Below are positions 1 through 6,478 of a DNA stretch of 14,710 bases, in pieces; within the stretch, counting starts at the first letter, position 1; every line of letters starts with the position of its first letter. The notes beneath the pieces are model-generated. The model had not been told where the DNA came from, searched no databases, and saw nothing but the letters and a program-made list of their open reading frames with translations. The DNA is from JBEKHI01 sp050012355 (GTDB lineage: Bacteria; Actinomycetota; Actinomycetes; Streptosporangiales; Streptosporangiaceae). The DNA lies in the NCBI GenBank assembly GCA_050012355.1, contig JBEKHI010000201.1:1-14710 (forward strand), read 5' to 3'. The translations under genes and the position numbers were made by a program.

Positions 1-357
1 ATGGCGCTAGACCAGCGGGATTTCTCAGGTGCCAAGAAGGCCTTCGGCGACAGCCTCCAGATCGGGCGGACGCGCAGTATCCCGTGGCTTGCTTCAACGG
101 ACCTGGAGGGATTGGCCGGGGTCGCGGCCGCTCACGGCGAGGCGGAGTTGGCGGCGCGGCTCTACGGGGCGGCGGACGCGATCCGCACGTCCTGCGGAAC
201 GCCAGTTCGCCCGAGCCACCAGCACATACATGACCGTGGTGTCGTGGCCGCCGAGGCGCTCCTTGGTCAAAAGGAGTTCACCCGCGCTTATCAGCAAGGT
301 CGAGCGGTACCAGTAGAACAGATGATCACCGACGCCCTCCGCGACACGCTCTCCTGA
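1..357 (+). CDS. C-terminal fragment of a LuxR/AfsR-type regulatory ATPase with TPR-like repeats (5' end outside window)
   Basis: The frame is open from the first base to TGA at 355-357, and the ATG at base 1 is probably an internal methionine rather than the start. The readable 118 residues carry the pattern LEGLAGVAAAHGEAELAARLYGAA (about 35-58, split here only by description), then a helix with EALLGQKEFTRAYQQGRA and a final VEQMITDAL. This helix-turn-helix-repeat ending, in which an LxGLAxVAxAxG helix is followed by AARLxGAA and an F..A...GR segment, is typical of the C-terminal tail of large actinobacterial STAND/MalT/AfsR-like regulators and BTAD-type predicted ATPases. The DNA-binding and NTPase domains would lie upstream and are not visible, so the class assignment is family-level inference. 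The next gene begins about 40 bases later on the same strand, but nothing links the two functionally. Confidence 0.6.
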   Translation: MALDQRDFSGAKKAFGDSLQIGRTRSIPWLASTDLEGLAGVAAAHGEAELAARLYGAADAIRTSCGTPVRPSHQHIHDRGVVAAEALLGQKEFTRAYQQGRAVPVEQMITDALRDTLS

Positions 358-398
358 ACGGGCGCAGGCCGGTTATCACGGTGAGGATAATTGCGAAT

Positions 399-2219
399 AT
401 GGATGAATTCGGTATCCGTGCGCTTGCGGAGATCCCGGCATCGGACAGCCTCGCCGATGTGGTCTTCCGCCGCGCCGAGGCGGAGCCGGACGCGGTCATG
501 CTGCGCAGACGGGAGGACACGGGCAGCTGGCAGGACGTGACGGCGGCCCGGTTCCGAGCCGAGGTGGCCGCCCTGGCCGGGGGGCTGATGGCCGCGGGCA
601 TCGAGCCGGGCGACCGGGTCGCGCTGATGTCGCGGACCCGCTATGAGTGGACGCTGATCGATTACGCCATCTGGACCGCGGGTGCAGTGACCGTGCCGGC
701 CTATGAGACCTCGTCGGCCGAGCAGGTCGAGTGGATTCTCGGCGACTCGTCCGCCCGCGCTGTCTTCGCGGAAACGAGCGGGCACGCGGAGATCATCGGC
801 AAGGTCCGGGACAGGCTCCCCGGACTTGAGCACCTGTGGATGACCGGCGAGCTTGACGCGCTCGCGGCCGATGGCGCGCAGACCGGCGAGGAGCAGCTGG
901 AACGGCGCCGGGCAGGGAGAACGGCCGGGGACCTGGCGAGCATCGTCTATACCTCAGGAACTACTGGGCGGCCGAAGGGCGTCCAGCTTACCCACGGGAA
1001 CCTGCTCGCCGACGTGCGCAATGCGGTGGCCGCGCTGCCGGAGATCTTCCAGGCGCCGGGCTGCTCGACGCTGCTGTTCCTTCCGCTTGCGCATGCTTTC
1101 GCGCGCATCATCGAGGTCGGCAGCCTGGAGTCCGGAGCGATCCTGGGCCACTGGCCAGACTTCGGCACGGTGGCGGACGGCCTCCTCGAGTTCCGCCCTA
1201 CGTTCCTGGCCGCGGTGCCGAGGGTGTTCGAGAAGGTCTACGACAGCGCCAGGCAGCAGGCGTCGGCGAGCAATGCCGCGGCCCGGATCTTCGCCGCCGC
1301 CGACCAGACGGCTGTCGCGTGGAGTAAGGCGAGCGACCGCGCGCCGGGCAGCCGAGGCGCCGGCCTAGGCCTGCGGCTGCGGCACGCTGCGTTCGACCGG
1401 CTCGTGTACCGCCGGCTGCGGGCGGCGATCGGCGGCCGGATGCAGTACGCGATCTCCGGCGGCGCGCCGCTCGGCGAGCGGCTCGGCCATTTCTTCCGCG
1501 GCGCGGGCATCACGGTGCTTGAGGGCTACGGCATGACCGAGACGACGGGCGCCGCGACGATGAACAGGCCGGGCCGCAACAAGGTCGGCACGGTCGGCCA
1601 GCCGCTGCCCGGCGTCACTATCCGGATCGCCAGGCAGGGCGAGATCCAGATCAAGGGCCCGAACGTCTCCCCCGGCTACTGGCGCAACGACGTCGCGACC
1701 CGCGAGACGATGGACCCGGATGGGTGGCTGCGGACGGGCGATGTCGGCGTCCGCGACGACGAGGGCTTCCTGCGGGTGACCGGCCGGCAGAAGGAACTGA
1801 TCGTCACCGCCGGCGGCACCAACGTCGCGCCCGCCGTGCTCGAGGACCGGCTCCGCGCGAGCCCGCTGATCAGCGATTGCATGGTGGTCGGAGACGGCCG
1901 CCCCTACGTCGCCGCCCTGGTGACCCTCGATCCCGGGGCACTAGAGTCATGGAAGCGGGAGCACCGCAAGCCGGCCGACGCCACCGCTCGCGATCTCGCC
2001 GACGACCCGGAGCTGATCGCGGAGATCCAGGTGGCCGTGAACGAAGCGAACAGGGCGGTGTCCCGCGCCGAATCGATCCGCAGGTTCCGGATCGTCCCCG
2101 AGGACTTCACCGAGGCCTCCGGCCAGCTCACGCCGTCGCTTAAGGTGCGCAGGAACGTGGTCGCCAGGGACTTCGCCGAAGACATCGAGGCGCTCTACAG
2201 CACGGTCGGCGGGCGTTAG
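399..2219 (+). CDS. fadD15: Long-chain fatty-acid--CoA ligase, FadD15-like (AMP-forming)
   Basis: Activates a fatty acid with ATP to an acyl-adenylate and transfers it to CoA. Numbered from the upstream GTG at 381, the protein shows the ANL-superfamily motifs in order: P-loop YTSGTTGRPKG at 190-200, adenine-binding GYGMTETTG at 382-390, GWLRTGDVG at 448-456, hinge region GRQKELIVTAGG at 468-479, and the C-terminal SLKVRR at 586-591 whose lysine 588 is the adenylation Lys. The sequence from VPAYETSSAEQV through GGAPLG to the C-terminus strongly resembles mycobacterial FadD15 as I remember it. I chose ATG 399 because MDEF..RAL matches the usual family N-terminus (MREF) and GTGAGG lies 13 bases upstream. 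GTG 381 (six residues longer) has no ribosome site. No signal or membrane segment is evident. The stop overlaps the convergent MFS gene stop by four bases. The substrate chain length is inferred only. Confidence 0.9.
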   Translation: MDEFGIRALAEIPASDSLADVVFRRAEAEPDAVMLRRREDTGSWQDVTAARFRAEVAALAGGLMAAGIEPGDRVALMSRTRYEWTLIDYAIWTAGAVTVPAYETSSAEQVEWILGDSSARAVFAETSGHAEIIGKVRDRLPGLEHLWMTGELDALAADGAQTGEEQLERRRAGRTAGDLASIVYTSGTTGRPKGVQLTHGNLLADVRNAVAALPEIFQAPGCSTLLFLPLAHAFARIIEVGSLESGAILGHWPDFGTVADGLLEFRPTFLAAVPRVFEKVYDSARQQASASNAAARIFAAADQTAVAWSKASDRAPGSRGAGLGLRLRHAAFDRLVYRRLRAAIGGRMQYAISGGAPLGERLGHFFRGAGITVLEGYGMTETTGAATMNRPGRNKVGTVGQPLPGVTIRIARQGEIQIKGPNVSPGYWRNDVATRETMDPDGWLRTGDVGVRDDEGFLRVTGRQKELIVTAGGTNVAPAVLEDRLRASPLISDCMVVGDGRPYVAALVTLDPGALESWKREHRKPADATARDLADDPELIAEIQVAVNEANRAVSRAESIRRFRIVPEDFTEASGQLTPSLKVRRNVVARDFAEDIEALYSTVGGR

Positions 2220-3829
2220 CCGACGGGAGGAGCGGGTTCGCCCTGCTGCTGCGCGAAGTCCCTGCTGCGGATGGCGGCCAGGGACACGGCGCCCGACACG
2301 AGCGCGATGATGGCCGCGACCAGCAGGATGCGGTTCAGGCCCGTGGTGAAGGCCGCCCGGGTGATCGTTACCACGGCCTGCCGGGCATGAGCGGGCAGCT
2401 TGGCGATCACGTTCCCTATCTCCCCGGACTGCACTGCCGTGGCAATCTGCGGGCCGCGGCCGGCCAGCCCGGGCACCGCGGCCGACCGGGCCAGCACCTC
2501 GTCCTTCACCTGGTTCGAGAACAGCGTTCCCAGCAAGGCGATGCCGGTCGCTATCCCGACCTGTCGGAAGGTGGAGTTGATGCCAGAGGCCATGCCGGCC
2601 CGCTGGGGCGGCACGACGCCGACTGCCGTGGAGGCCAGCGGCGGGTTCACCAGGCCGATGCCGACGCCGCCCACGATCATTCCCGGGATCAGGTGGGTCC
2701 AGGCCGAGCCCGAGCCAAGCCCGCGCATGAGCAGCAGCCCCACGGCGATGATGATCAGGCCGGGCCCGATGAGGAGCCGGACCGGCACCCGCGAGGTGAG
2801 CCTGCCGGCCACGGTGGAAGTGACCAGGATGCCGCCGGAGATCACCATCAGCCGCACGCCGGTGCCCAGCGGCGAGTAGCCCAGGATGTCCTGCACGTAC
2901 AGCACGAGATAGAGCAGCATCGAGAAGATCGACGCGCTGAGCCCGAATGCCGCGACGGAGCCGCCGGTGAAGGTCGGCAGCCTGAACAGCTTCATGTCGA
3001 ACATCGGCTGCGCGGTGCGCAGCTCCATGATGACGAACACAGCGAGCAGGGCAGCCGCCGCGGCGAGGCAACCGAGCACGAGGCCGTCGGTGAAGGACCG
3101 CTGGTTCGACTCGATCAGGCCGTAGACCAGGCTCGACAGCGCCACCGTGAAGAGCGCGAAACCTGGCCAGTCGGGCCGACTGGCCTGCGGCGCGCGTGAC
3201 TCTGCCACCTTCATCATCGCGATGGCGACCGCTGCGATCCCGATCGGCGCGTTCACGAAGAAGATCCACCGCCAGGAGATGCCGGAGGTCAGCGCGCCGC
3301 CGAGCAGCGGGCCGATGGCGACTGCCACGCCGGTCACCGCTCCCCAGGCCCCGAACGCGACGCCGCGGTCCTTGCCCCGGAAGGAGTCAGCCAGCAACGC
3401 CAGCGATACCGAGAACATGATCGCCCCGCCGACTCCCTGCAGTCCGCGGGATAGCTGGAGCATCAGCGTGCTGGTGGCAAAGCCGCACAGCACCGACGCG
3501 CAGGTGAATATCGCCAGGCCGATCAGGTACAGCAGCCGGCGGCCGTACATGTCAGCCAGGCTGCCGGCGGTCAGCAGGAACGCCGCCAGGGTCAGCGCGT
3601 AGGCGTCGACGATCCACTGCAGGTCGGAGAAACTCGAGTCCAGCGCCCGCTGGATATCCGGCAGGGCGACGTTCACGATCGTGATGTCCAGCAGGAGCAT
3701 GAAGGTGCCGAGGCACACCGCGACCAGCGTCCACCACTTGTTTCCGCGCTGGCCCGGCTTGTCGCGGGCGTCCCCGGCCCGCGGGCCGCGCTGAGCCTGT
3801 CCGGTCATGTCCGCGTGGGCATCGGTCAC
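2216..3829 (-). CDS. DHA2 (EmrB/QacA-type) MFS efflux transporter, 14 TM
   Basis: Proton-driven drug or metabolite exporter of the cytoplasmic membrane. The 537-residue length fits 14-helix DHA2 proteins. Visible motifs: LDITIVNVALPDIQ in TM1 (48-60), QWIVDAYALTLAAFLL in TM2, motif A GSLADMYGRRLL (89-100), RGLQGVGGAIMF in TM4 (128-139), and antiporter motif C GAVTGVAVAIGPLLGG (163-178) followed by SWRWIFFVNAPIG (185-197). The start is GTG at 3829 with AGGGAG five bases upstream; a later ATG would shorten the tail by only seven residues. It lies 31 bases after the acyltransferase-3 gene on the same strand and is probably co-transcribed with it. A divergent MarR gene beyond that gene suggests MarR-controlled, inducer-released efflux. 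The substrate cannot be read from the sequence. The 3' end overlaps the stop of the convergent acyl-CoA ligase. Confidence 0.9.
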   Translation of the reverse strand: MTDAHADMTGQAQRGPRAGDARDKPGQRGNKWWTLVAVCLGTFMLLLDITIVNVALPDIQRALDSSFSDLQWIVDAYALTLAAFLLTAGSLADMYGRRLLYLIGLAIFTCASVLCGFATSTLMLQLSRGLQGVGGAIMFSVSLALLADSFRGKDRGVAFGAWGAVTGVAVAIGPLLGGALTSGISWRWIFFVNAPIGIAAVAIAMMKVAESRAPQASRPDWPGFALFTVALSSLVYGLIESNQRSFTDGLVLGCLAAAAALLAVFVIMELRTAQPMFDMKLFRLPTFTGGSVAAFGLSASIFSMLLYLVLYVQDILGYSPLGTGVRLMVISGGILVTSTVAGRLTSRVPVRLLIGPGLIIIAVGLLLMRGLGSGSAWTHLIPGMIVGGVGIGLVNPPLASTAVGVVPPQRAGMASGINSTFRQVGIATGIALLGTLFSNQVKDEVLARSAAVPGLAGRGPQIATAVQSGEIGNVIAKLPAHARQAVVTITRAAFTTGLNRILLVAAIIALVSGAVSLAAIRSRDFAQQQGEPAPPVG

Positions 3830-3860
3830 GAGGTCTCCCTCCCACTGTGATCTTGCCCTT

Positions 3861-5024
3861 CTAGGTTCGCACGCTGGCCACCGGGTCCCGCGGGCGCGGG
3901 TCCCGCACCGGAGGCGGGGGGCCGGACAGCAGCGTCAGCAGCAGGCCGCAGGCGTAGGCGCCGATGGCGAGCGCCGACAGGCGGCCGCCCGGGGCAAACC
4001 CGCCGATCGCGAGCTTGGTGAGGCCGAACCCGGCGGCGGCCAGGCCGGCCACCAGGAGGGCAGGCGACCACGGCCGGGCGGCTGCGAGCCCGGTGGGCAG
4101 CACGCGGAGCAGGGGGCGGTGCACCCAGAGCAGGCCGGTGATGAGGGGAACGAGGATGACGGCCAGCAGGGCGACCCAGGCCGGCCGCAGCTCCCACCAC
4201 TCGGCAGTTCCGATGCGGGGCTGGGGGATTATCCCGGTCGGGTAGAAGGCGATCGCCACGATGATCACCGGCACCATGTGCCACAGGTAGACGAGCATGA
4301 CCGCGGGGTTGAGCCGGGTGACGAGCCGCCCCCAGCGGTCGCGTTCGAGCAGCCGCGACACCGCGGGCGCCGCCGCCAGGACGAGCCCGGTCTGGGCGGC
4401 GGCGTAGGCCAGCAGGTAGTTCGCGTAGCCGATGAGGTGCACGCGGGCGCCGACCACGCCGATGTCCACGGCGCCGGCACCGAGCGCCATGACGGCGGGT
4501 ACCGCAAGGCCCCACCGGCGGTGCGCGGCCAGCATCGCCGGCGTCAGCACGATCAGCAGCAGATATACGGGCAGGAACCACAGCTGGAGCGCGACGAGCC
4601 AGCCGGCCTGGTCCAGCTCGGTCGCGCCGACGCCGGCCATCCTGGCCACCGCGAAGCCGAGGAAGGCTACCGTCACGTACACCGTCGTCGGCCACAGCAG
4701 CGCCATCGCGTCTTTCCGGACCCACTCACCCCAGTGCTCGCCGCGCTCGTGGCGCCTGGTCCACGACCCGGCGTGGACGTACCCGCCGACTAGGAAGAAG
4801 ACCGGCATGACCTGGAAGAGCAAGGTGAGCCAGCCCGCCCAGCTGACGTAGCCGATCGCGTCGAGCCCGGACAGCTGCCCGCGGGTGTAGGTGACGTCGG
4901 TCAGCAGCCAGTGCCCGGAGGCCACCGCGGCGATCGCGAGTATCCGCAGCAGGTCCGCGTAACGGTTCCGTCCCGCCGCCGGACCGAGATCGTACGCGGG
5001 CGTCGTGCGCGCAGCCGCGTCCAT
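3861..5024 (-). CDS. Integral membrane acyltransferase-3 (AT3) family protein
   Basis: A 387-residue multi-helix membrane protein of the acyltransferase-3 family, which transfers acyl (often acetyl) groups to sugars, lipids or secondary metabolites at the membrane. The family signature is visible near the N-terminus: RNRYADLLRILAIAAVASGHW with the expected catalytic His at 38, then QVMPVFFLVGGY at 71-82, where AT3 proteins usually carry a PxFFxxSG-like element. About ten hydrophobic segments follow, with YLWHMVPVIIV in the second half. ATG 5024 gives the expected N-terminus but has no clear Shine-Dalgarno sequence, so translation may be weak or the leader unusual. It is followed after 31 bases by the MFS exporter, suggesting a two-gene unit that modifies and exports a compound (inference). 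The MarR gene is divergent, and the 200-base gap holds a perfect 12-bp palindrome and a hairpin. Confidence 0.8.
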   Translation of the reverse strand: MDAAARTTPAYDLGPAAGRNRYADLLRILAIAAVASGHWLLTDVTYTRGQLSGLDAIGYVSWAGWLTLLFQVMPVFFLVGGYVHAGSWTRRHERGEHWGEWVRKDAMALLWPTTVYVTVAFLGFAVARMAGVGATELDQAGWLVALQLWFLPVYLLLIVLTPAMLAAHRRWGLAVPAVMALGAGAVDIGVVGARVHLIGYANYLLAYAAAQTGLVLAAAPAVSRLLERDRWGRLVTRLNPAVMLVYLWHMVPVIIVAIAFYPTGIIPQPRIGTAEWWELRPAWVALLAVILVPLITGLLWVHRPLLRVLPTGLAAARPWSPALLVAGLAAAGFGLTKLAIGGFAPGGRLSALAIGAYACGLLLTLLSGPPPPVRDPRPRDPVASVRT

Positions 5025-5045
5025 GGGTACAGCCGATCACACCAG

Positions 5046-5060
5046 AGGATAGTTAATCCT
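5046..5060. promoter_or_regulatory. Small inverted repeat in front of the AT3 gene
   Basis: AGGAT and ATCCT form perfect 5-bp arms around AGTTA, ending 21 bases upstream of the AT3 ATG. On the minus strand the same bases contain TTAACTAT, which could serve as a -10-like element. It may therefore be a promoter-proximal operator, but no convincing -35 was found, so this stays weak. Confidence 0.25.
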
Positions 5061-5136
5061 GAATGGCGCCTGCAGATTCCCTCCAGGACACCACGTGGCG
5101 CACGCCCAGGGTGTTGGCGTCTCTCAGTCATCGCCC

Positions 5137-5154
5137 GACGGCACCCCTGCCGTC
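5137..5154 (-). other. Perfect hairpin in the presumed 5' leader of the AT3-MFS unit
   Basis: GACGGCA and TGCCGTC are exact complements separated by the tetraloop CCCC on the plus strand (GGGG on the minus strand). It lies 113 bases upstream of the AT3 start and 45 bases inside the MarR palindrome. If transcription starts near that palindrome, the hairpin falls in the leader RNA. There is no U-run, so it is not a classic intrinsic terminator. The role is unknown. Confidence 0.35.
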
Positions 5155-5198
5155 TCCCCGCTCCAAGCCCTCGCTCCGCAACAGCTAATCCCATGTAA

Positions 5199-5210
5199 AT
5201 TCCATGGAAT
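5199..5210. promoter_or_regulatory. Probable MarR operator 1 (perfect 12-bp palindrome)
   Basis: ATTCCATGGAAT is its own reverse complement. It sits 14 bases before the marR ATG, in the gap between the divergent marR and AT3-MFS genes. A sequence identical at 11 of 12 bases recurs at 5883-5894 in front of another gene, which supports a real binding site. MarR-family repressors commonly bind such palindromes in their own promoters; assigning this one to the neighbouring MarR is inference. Confidence 0.6.
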
Positions 5211-5224
5211 ACGCTAGGTAAAAT

Positions 5225-5722
5225 ATGACTATGCCGTCGAGGAGCCAGAGCTCGGTGAACCAGGCCGCCGACCCCGATCTGAAAGTCCTGTTCAGCGAGC
5301 TAGTGCGGCTCGAGACCGAGCTGTGGAACGCGGTCGAGGCCCGCCTCCGCTCCGACCATGGCATCACGCTCCCCTTTTTCGAGTTCATGCGGATCATCGC
5401 CAGGCTCAGGGACTGCCGAGTTCAGGACATCGCCTCGGAGCTGAGCATCACCGTCGGCGGCACGAGCAAGATCGTGGACCGCATCGAAGCGGCCGGGTAC
5501 TGCGTCCGGCACGCCAACCCACGCGACCGGCGCTCATCGATCATCGCGCTCACCCCCGCGGGCAAGCGGCTGCTGCCGAAGATCACCGCCACGGTAGACG
5601 ACGAGCTCCGCATCCGGCTCGGCCCGGAACTGTCCGGCCGCTCGCTAACCCAGCTGACCAAGACACTGGCCCGGCTCCGCGCCGCGACCCGCGCCCCCGA
5701 CGAGATCGAGCAGCCAGCCTGA
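5225..5722 (+). CDS. MarR-family transcriptional regulator
   Basis: A 165-residue winged-helix regulator, the usual MarR size. An N-terminal dimerisation helix (LKVLFSELVRLETELWNAVE, about 19-38) precedes the helix-turn-helix CRVQDIASELSITVGGTSKIVDRIEAAGYC (about 64-93) and the wing ANPRDRRSSIIALTPAGK (97-114), whose DRR motif is the family hallmark. Two cysteines (64 and 93) flank the HTH and could be redox sensitive, though this is speculative. ATG 5225 has AGG six bases upstream; ATG 5231, two codons later, is an alternative that would suit a leaderless transcript from TAAAAT at 5219-5224. It is divergent from the AT3-MFS unit, with a perfect palindrome between them, so it probably represses that unit and itself. 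The same palindrome beyond its 3' end suggests it once also controlled the truncated oxidoreductase there. Confidence 0.9.
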   Translation: MTMPSRSQSSVNQAADPDLKVLFSELVRLETELWNAVEARLRSDHGITLPFFEFMRIIARLRDCRVQDIASELSITVGGTSKIVDRIEAAGYCVRHANPRDRRSSIIALTPAGKRLLPKITATVDDELRIRLGPELSGRSLTQLTKTLARLRAATRAPDEIEQPA

Positions 5723-5750
5723 CGCCCGTGGAACTGCACCGCATCGCGGC

Positions 5751-5840
5751 GCTGAGGACGACATCGTATCCGTGCGCGATCGCCGCCTTGGCCAGATTGC
5801 TGCCGACCTGCCCGCTGCCGATTATCCCGATCGTGGTCAT
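5751..5840 (-). pseudogene. Truncated NAD(P)-binding oxidoreductase, F420-dependent NADP reductase-like N-terminus
   Basis: Reading leftward from ATG at 5840-5838 gives MTTIGIIGSGQVGSNLAKAA then IAHGYDVVLS, the beta-alpha-beta Rossmann start with GxGxxG that opens NADPH-dependent F420 reductase-like and related NAD(P)-binding proteins. In relatives this is followed by an SxxRGPETL-type segment and about 180 more residues. Here, after codon 30 (base 5751), the frame continues as AAMRCSSTGVRL and runs antisense into marR with no recognisable homology. The upstream signals are intact: GAGGAGG at 5856-5850 lies nine bases before the ATG, and a MarR-like palindrome lies 43 bases upstream. I read it as a gene that lost its body by deletion or replacement at about 5740-5751, leaving an expressed-looking stub. 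Exact family membership is uncertain because so little remains. Confidence 0.7.
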
Positions 5841-5882
5841 GCTGACCAACCTCCTCGCATCAATCGCTTCGCGAAGAATATG

Positions 5883-5894
5883 ATTCCATAGAAT
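5883..5894. promoter_or_regulatory. Probable MarR operator 2 upstream of the truncated oxidoreductase
   Basis: ATTCCATAGAAT differs from the perfect palindrome at 5199-5210 by one base. It lies 43 bases upstream of the leftward ATG at 5840 within an AT-rich patch (5877-5900) unusual for this GC-rich region, as expected for a promoter-operator. Confidence 0.5.
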
Positions 5895-5958
5895 ATAAAT
5901 CTTCGGAAGCGATGTCGCGACCCGGCCCCCTACGGGCGACACGACGATCCGTAGCATT

Positions 5959-5971
5959 AGAACTACGTTCT
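5959..5971. promoter_or_regulatory. Inverted repeat AGAAC-N3-GTTCT in the promoter of the secreted protein gene
   Basis: Perfect 5-bp arms around TAC, 20 bases upstream of the ATG at 5992. It is followed by TAACTATA (5973-5980), a plausible -10 that would put the transcript start within about ten bases of the ATG and leave little or no leader. The repeat would then overlap the core promoter, as repressor sites do. No regulator is identified. Confidence 0.35.
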
Positions 5972-5991
5972 GTAACTATACGCTGACCTGC

Positions 5992-6426
5992 ATGAGACGA
6001 ATTCTTTGGGCGCTCAGCGCCGCCACAATGCTCGCTGTCACCACGTTCGGAGCCGCGGCCGACGCCGCTACTGTGCACGTCGCGCACCCACGTGACGTAC
6101 ATGCTCGACACGGTTGGCACGGTCGGCACGTGGACCCGTTGTCGGTGATCTACCTTGGCCCGGACTTCACCCAGTCGTCGGTGCGGCTGACGCCCGGCCA
6201 GCTGCTGCTGGTCTCGGTACAGGCTGACGTCACCGCGACGGTGGCCGATCCCGCGCCCGGGAGCTCAGTTGAGGGTGGCCAGCTGGGTGCCACCACCTAC
6301 CTGTTCGCCGCGGTCAAGCCGGGTATCACGACCCTCTCGGCCTCCGTCCGGCCCAAATGCGCGCCGTCGACCGCCTGCCCGCAGTGGATCGCCATGCCGA
6401 AGCTAACGGTGACGGTCGCGGGCTGA
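5992..6426 (+). CDS. Small exported protein with His-rich N-terminus, possibly chagasin/Ig-like fold
   Basis: No characterised family was recognised with confidence. The 144 residues start with a Sec signal peptide (MRRILWALSAATMLAV..., probable cleavage after ADA at about 25). The mature N-terminus is striking: histidines at 29, 32, 37, 40, 43 and 46, mostly three apart, could bind a metal. The rest alternates in short beta-like stretches (SVRLTPGQLLLVSV, TTYLFAAVKPGITTLSASV, PKLTVTVAG) with two cysteines at 123 and 129 (RPKCAPSTACPQW). The pattern G..G...F.A...G...L.....RP...VTV recalls the second half of chagasin-type (I42) cysteine-protease inhibitors, but the hallmark NPTTGY loop is absent, so this is only a fold suggestion. 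ATG 5992 has no Shine-Dalgarno and may be read from a nearly leaderless mRNA. It converges on the next gene through a strong hairpin. Confidence 0.6.
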   Translation: MRRILWALSAATMLAVTTFGAAADAATVHVAHPRDVHARHGWHGRHVDPLSVIYLGPDFTQSSVRLTPGQLLLVSVQADVTATVADPAPGSSVEGGQLGATTYLFAAVKPGITTLSASVRPKCAPSTACPQWIAMPKLTVTVAG

Positions 6427-6443
6427 CTCCGCGTTTCAGCGAA

Positions 6444-6478
6444 CTGACCCGGGCGGACCGGTTGGGAGCCCGGGTCAG
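6444..6478. terminator. Bidirectional hairpin between convergent genes
   Basis: CTGACCCGGGC (6444-6454) and GCCCGGGTCAG (6468-6478) are exact 11-bp complements with a 13-base loop. They fall between a rightward gene ending at 6426 and a leftward gene whose stop codon (6477-6475) lies in the right arm. GC-rich hairpins without a U-run are common actinobacterial terminators, and the symmetry would serve both directions. Confidence 0.65.

Noticed and set aside
381..398. GTG 381 as start of the acyl-CoA ligase
   Set aside because: No ribosome site precedes it; family alignment from memory begins at MDEF (ATG 399). It remains possible, as it adds only six residues.
1947..3269. Leftward 440-aa frame across the ligase and MFS genes
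   Set aside because: It runs out of frame through two clear genes, and its Arg/His/Gly/Ala-rich translation is typical of shadow frames in GC-rich DNA.
3807..4793. Rightward 328-aa frame opposite the acyltransferase
   Set aside because: Low-complexity Gly/Gln/Asp/Arg-rich translation antisense to a protein with clear AT3 motifs.
5060..5160. TPP riboswitch suggested by CTGAGAGACGCC and GGGGTGCC on the minus strand
   Set aside because: The second conserved half (CCTGATC...GCGNAGGGA) is absent and AT3 has no link to thiamine, so the match is probably chance. A covariance-model search would decide.
5583..5957. Leftward 124-aa frame covering the oxidoreductase stub and marR antisense
   Set aside because: Only the 30 codons from ATG 5840 show homology and have a ribosome site. 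The rest is upstream non-coding sequence or marR read backwards.
5959..5971. LexA (SOS) box
   Set aside because: Actinobacterial LexA sites have GAAC-N4-GTTC; this repeat has a spacer of three.
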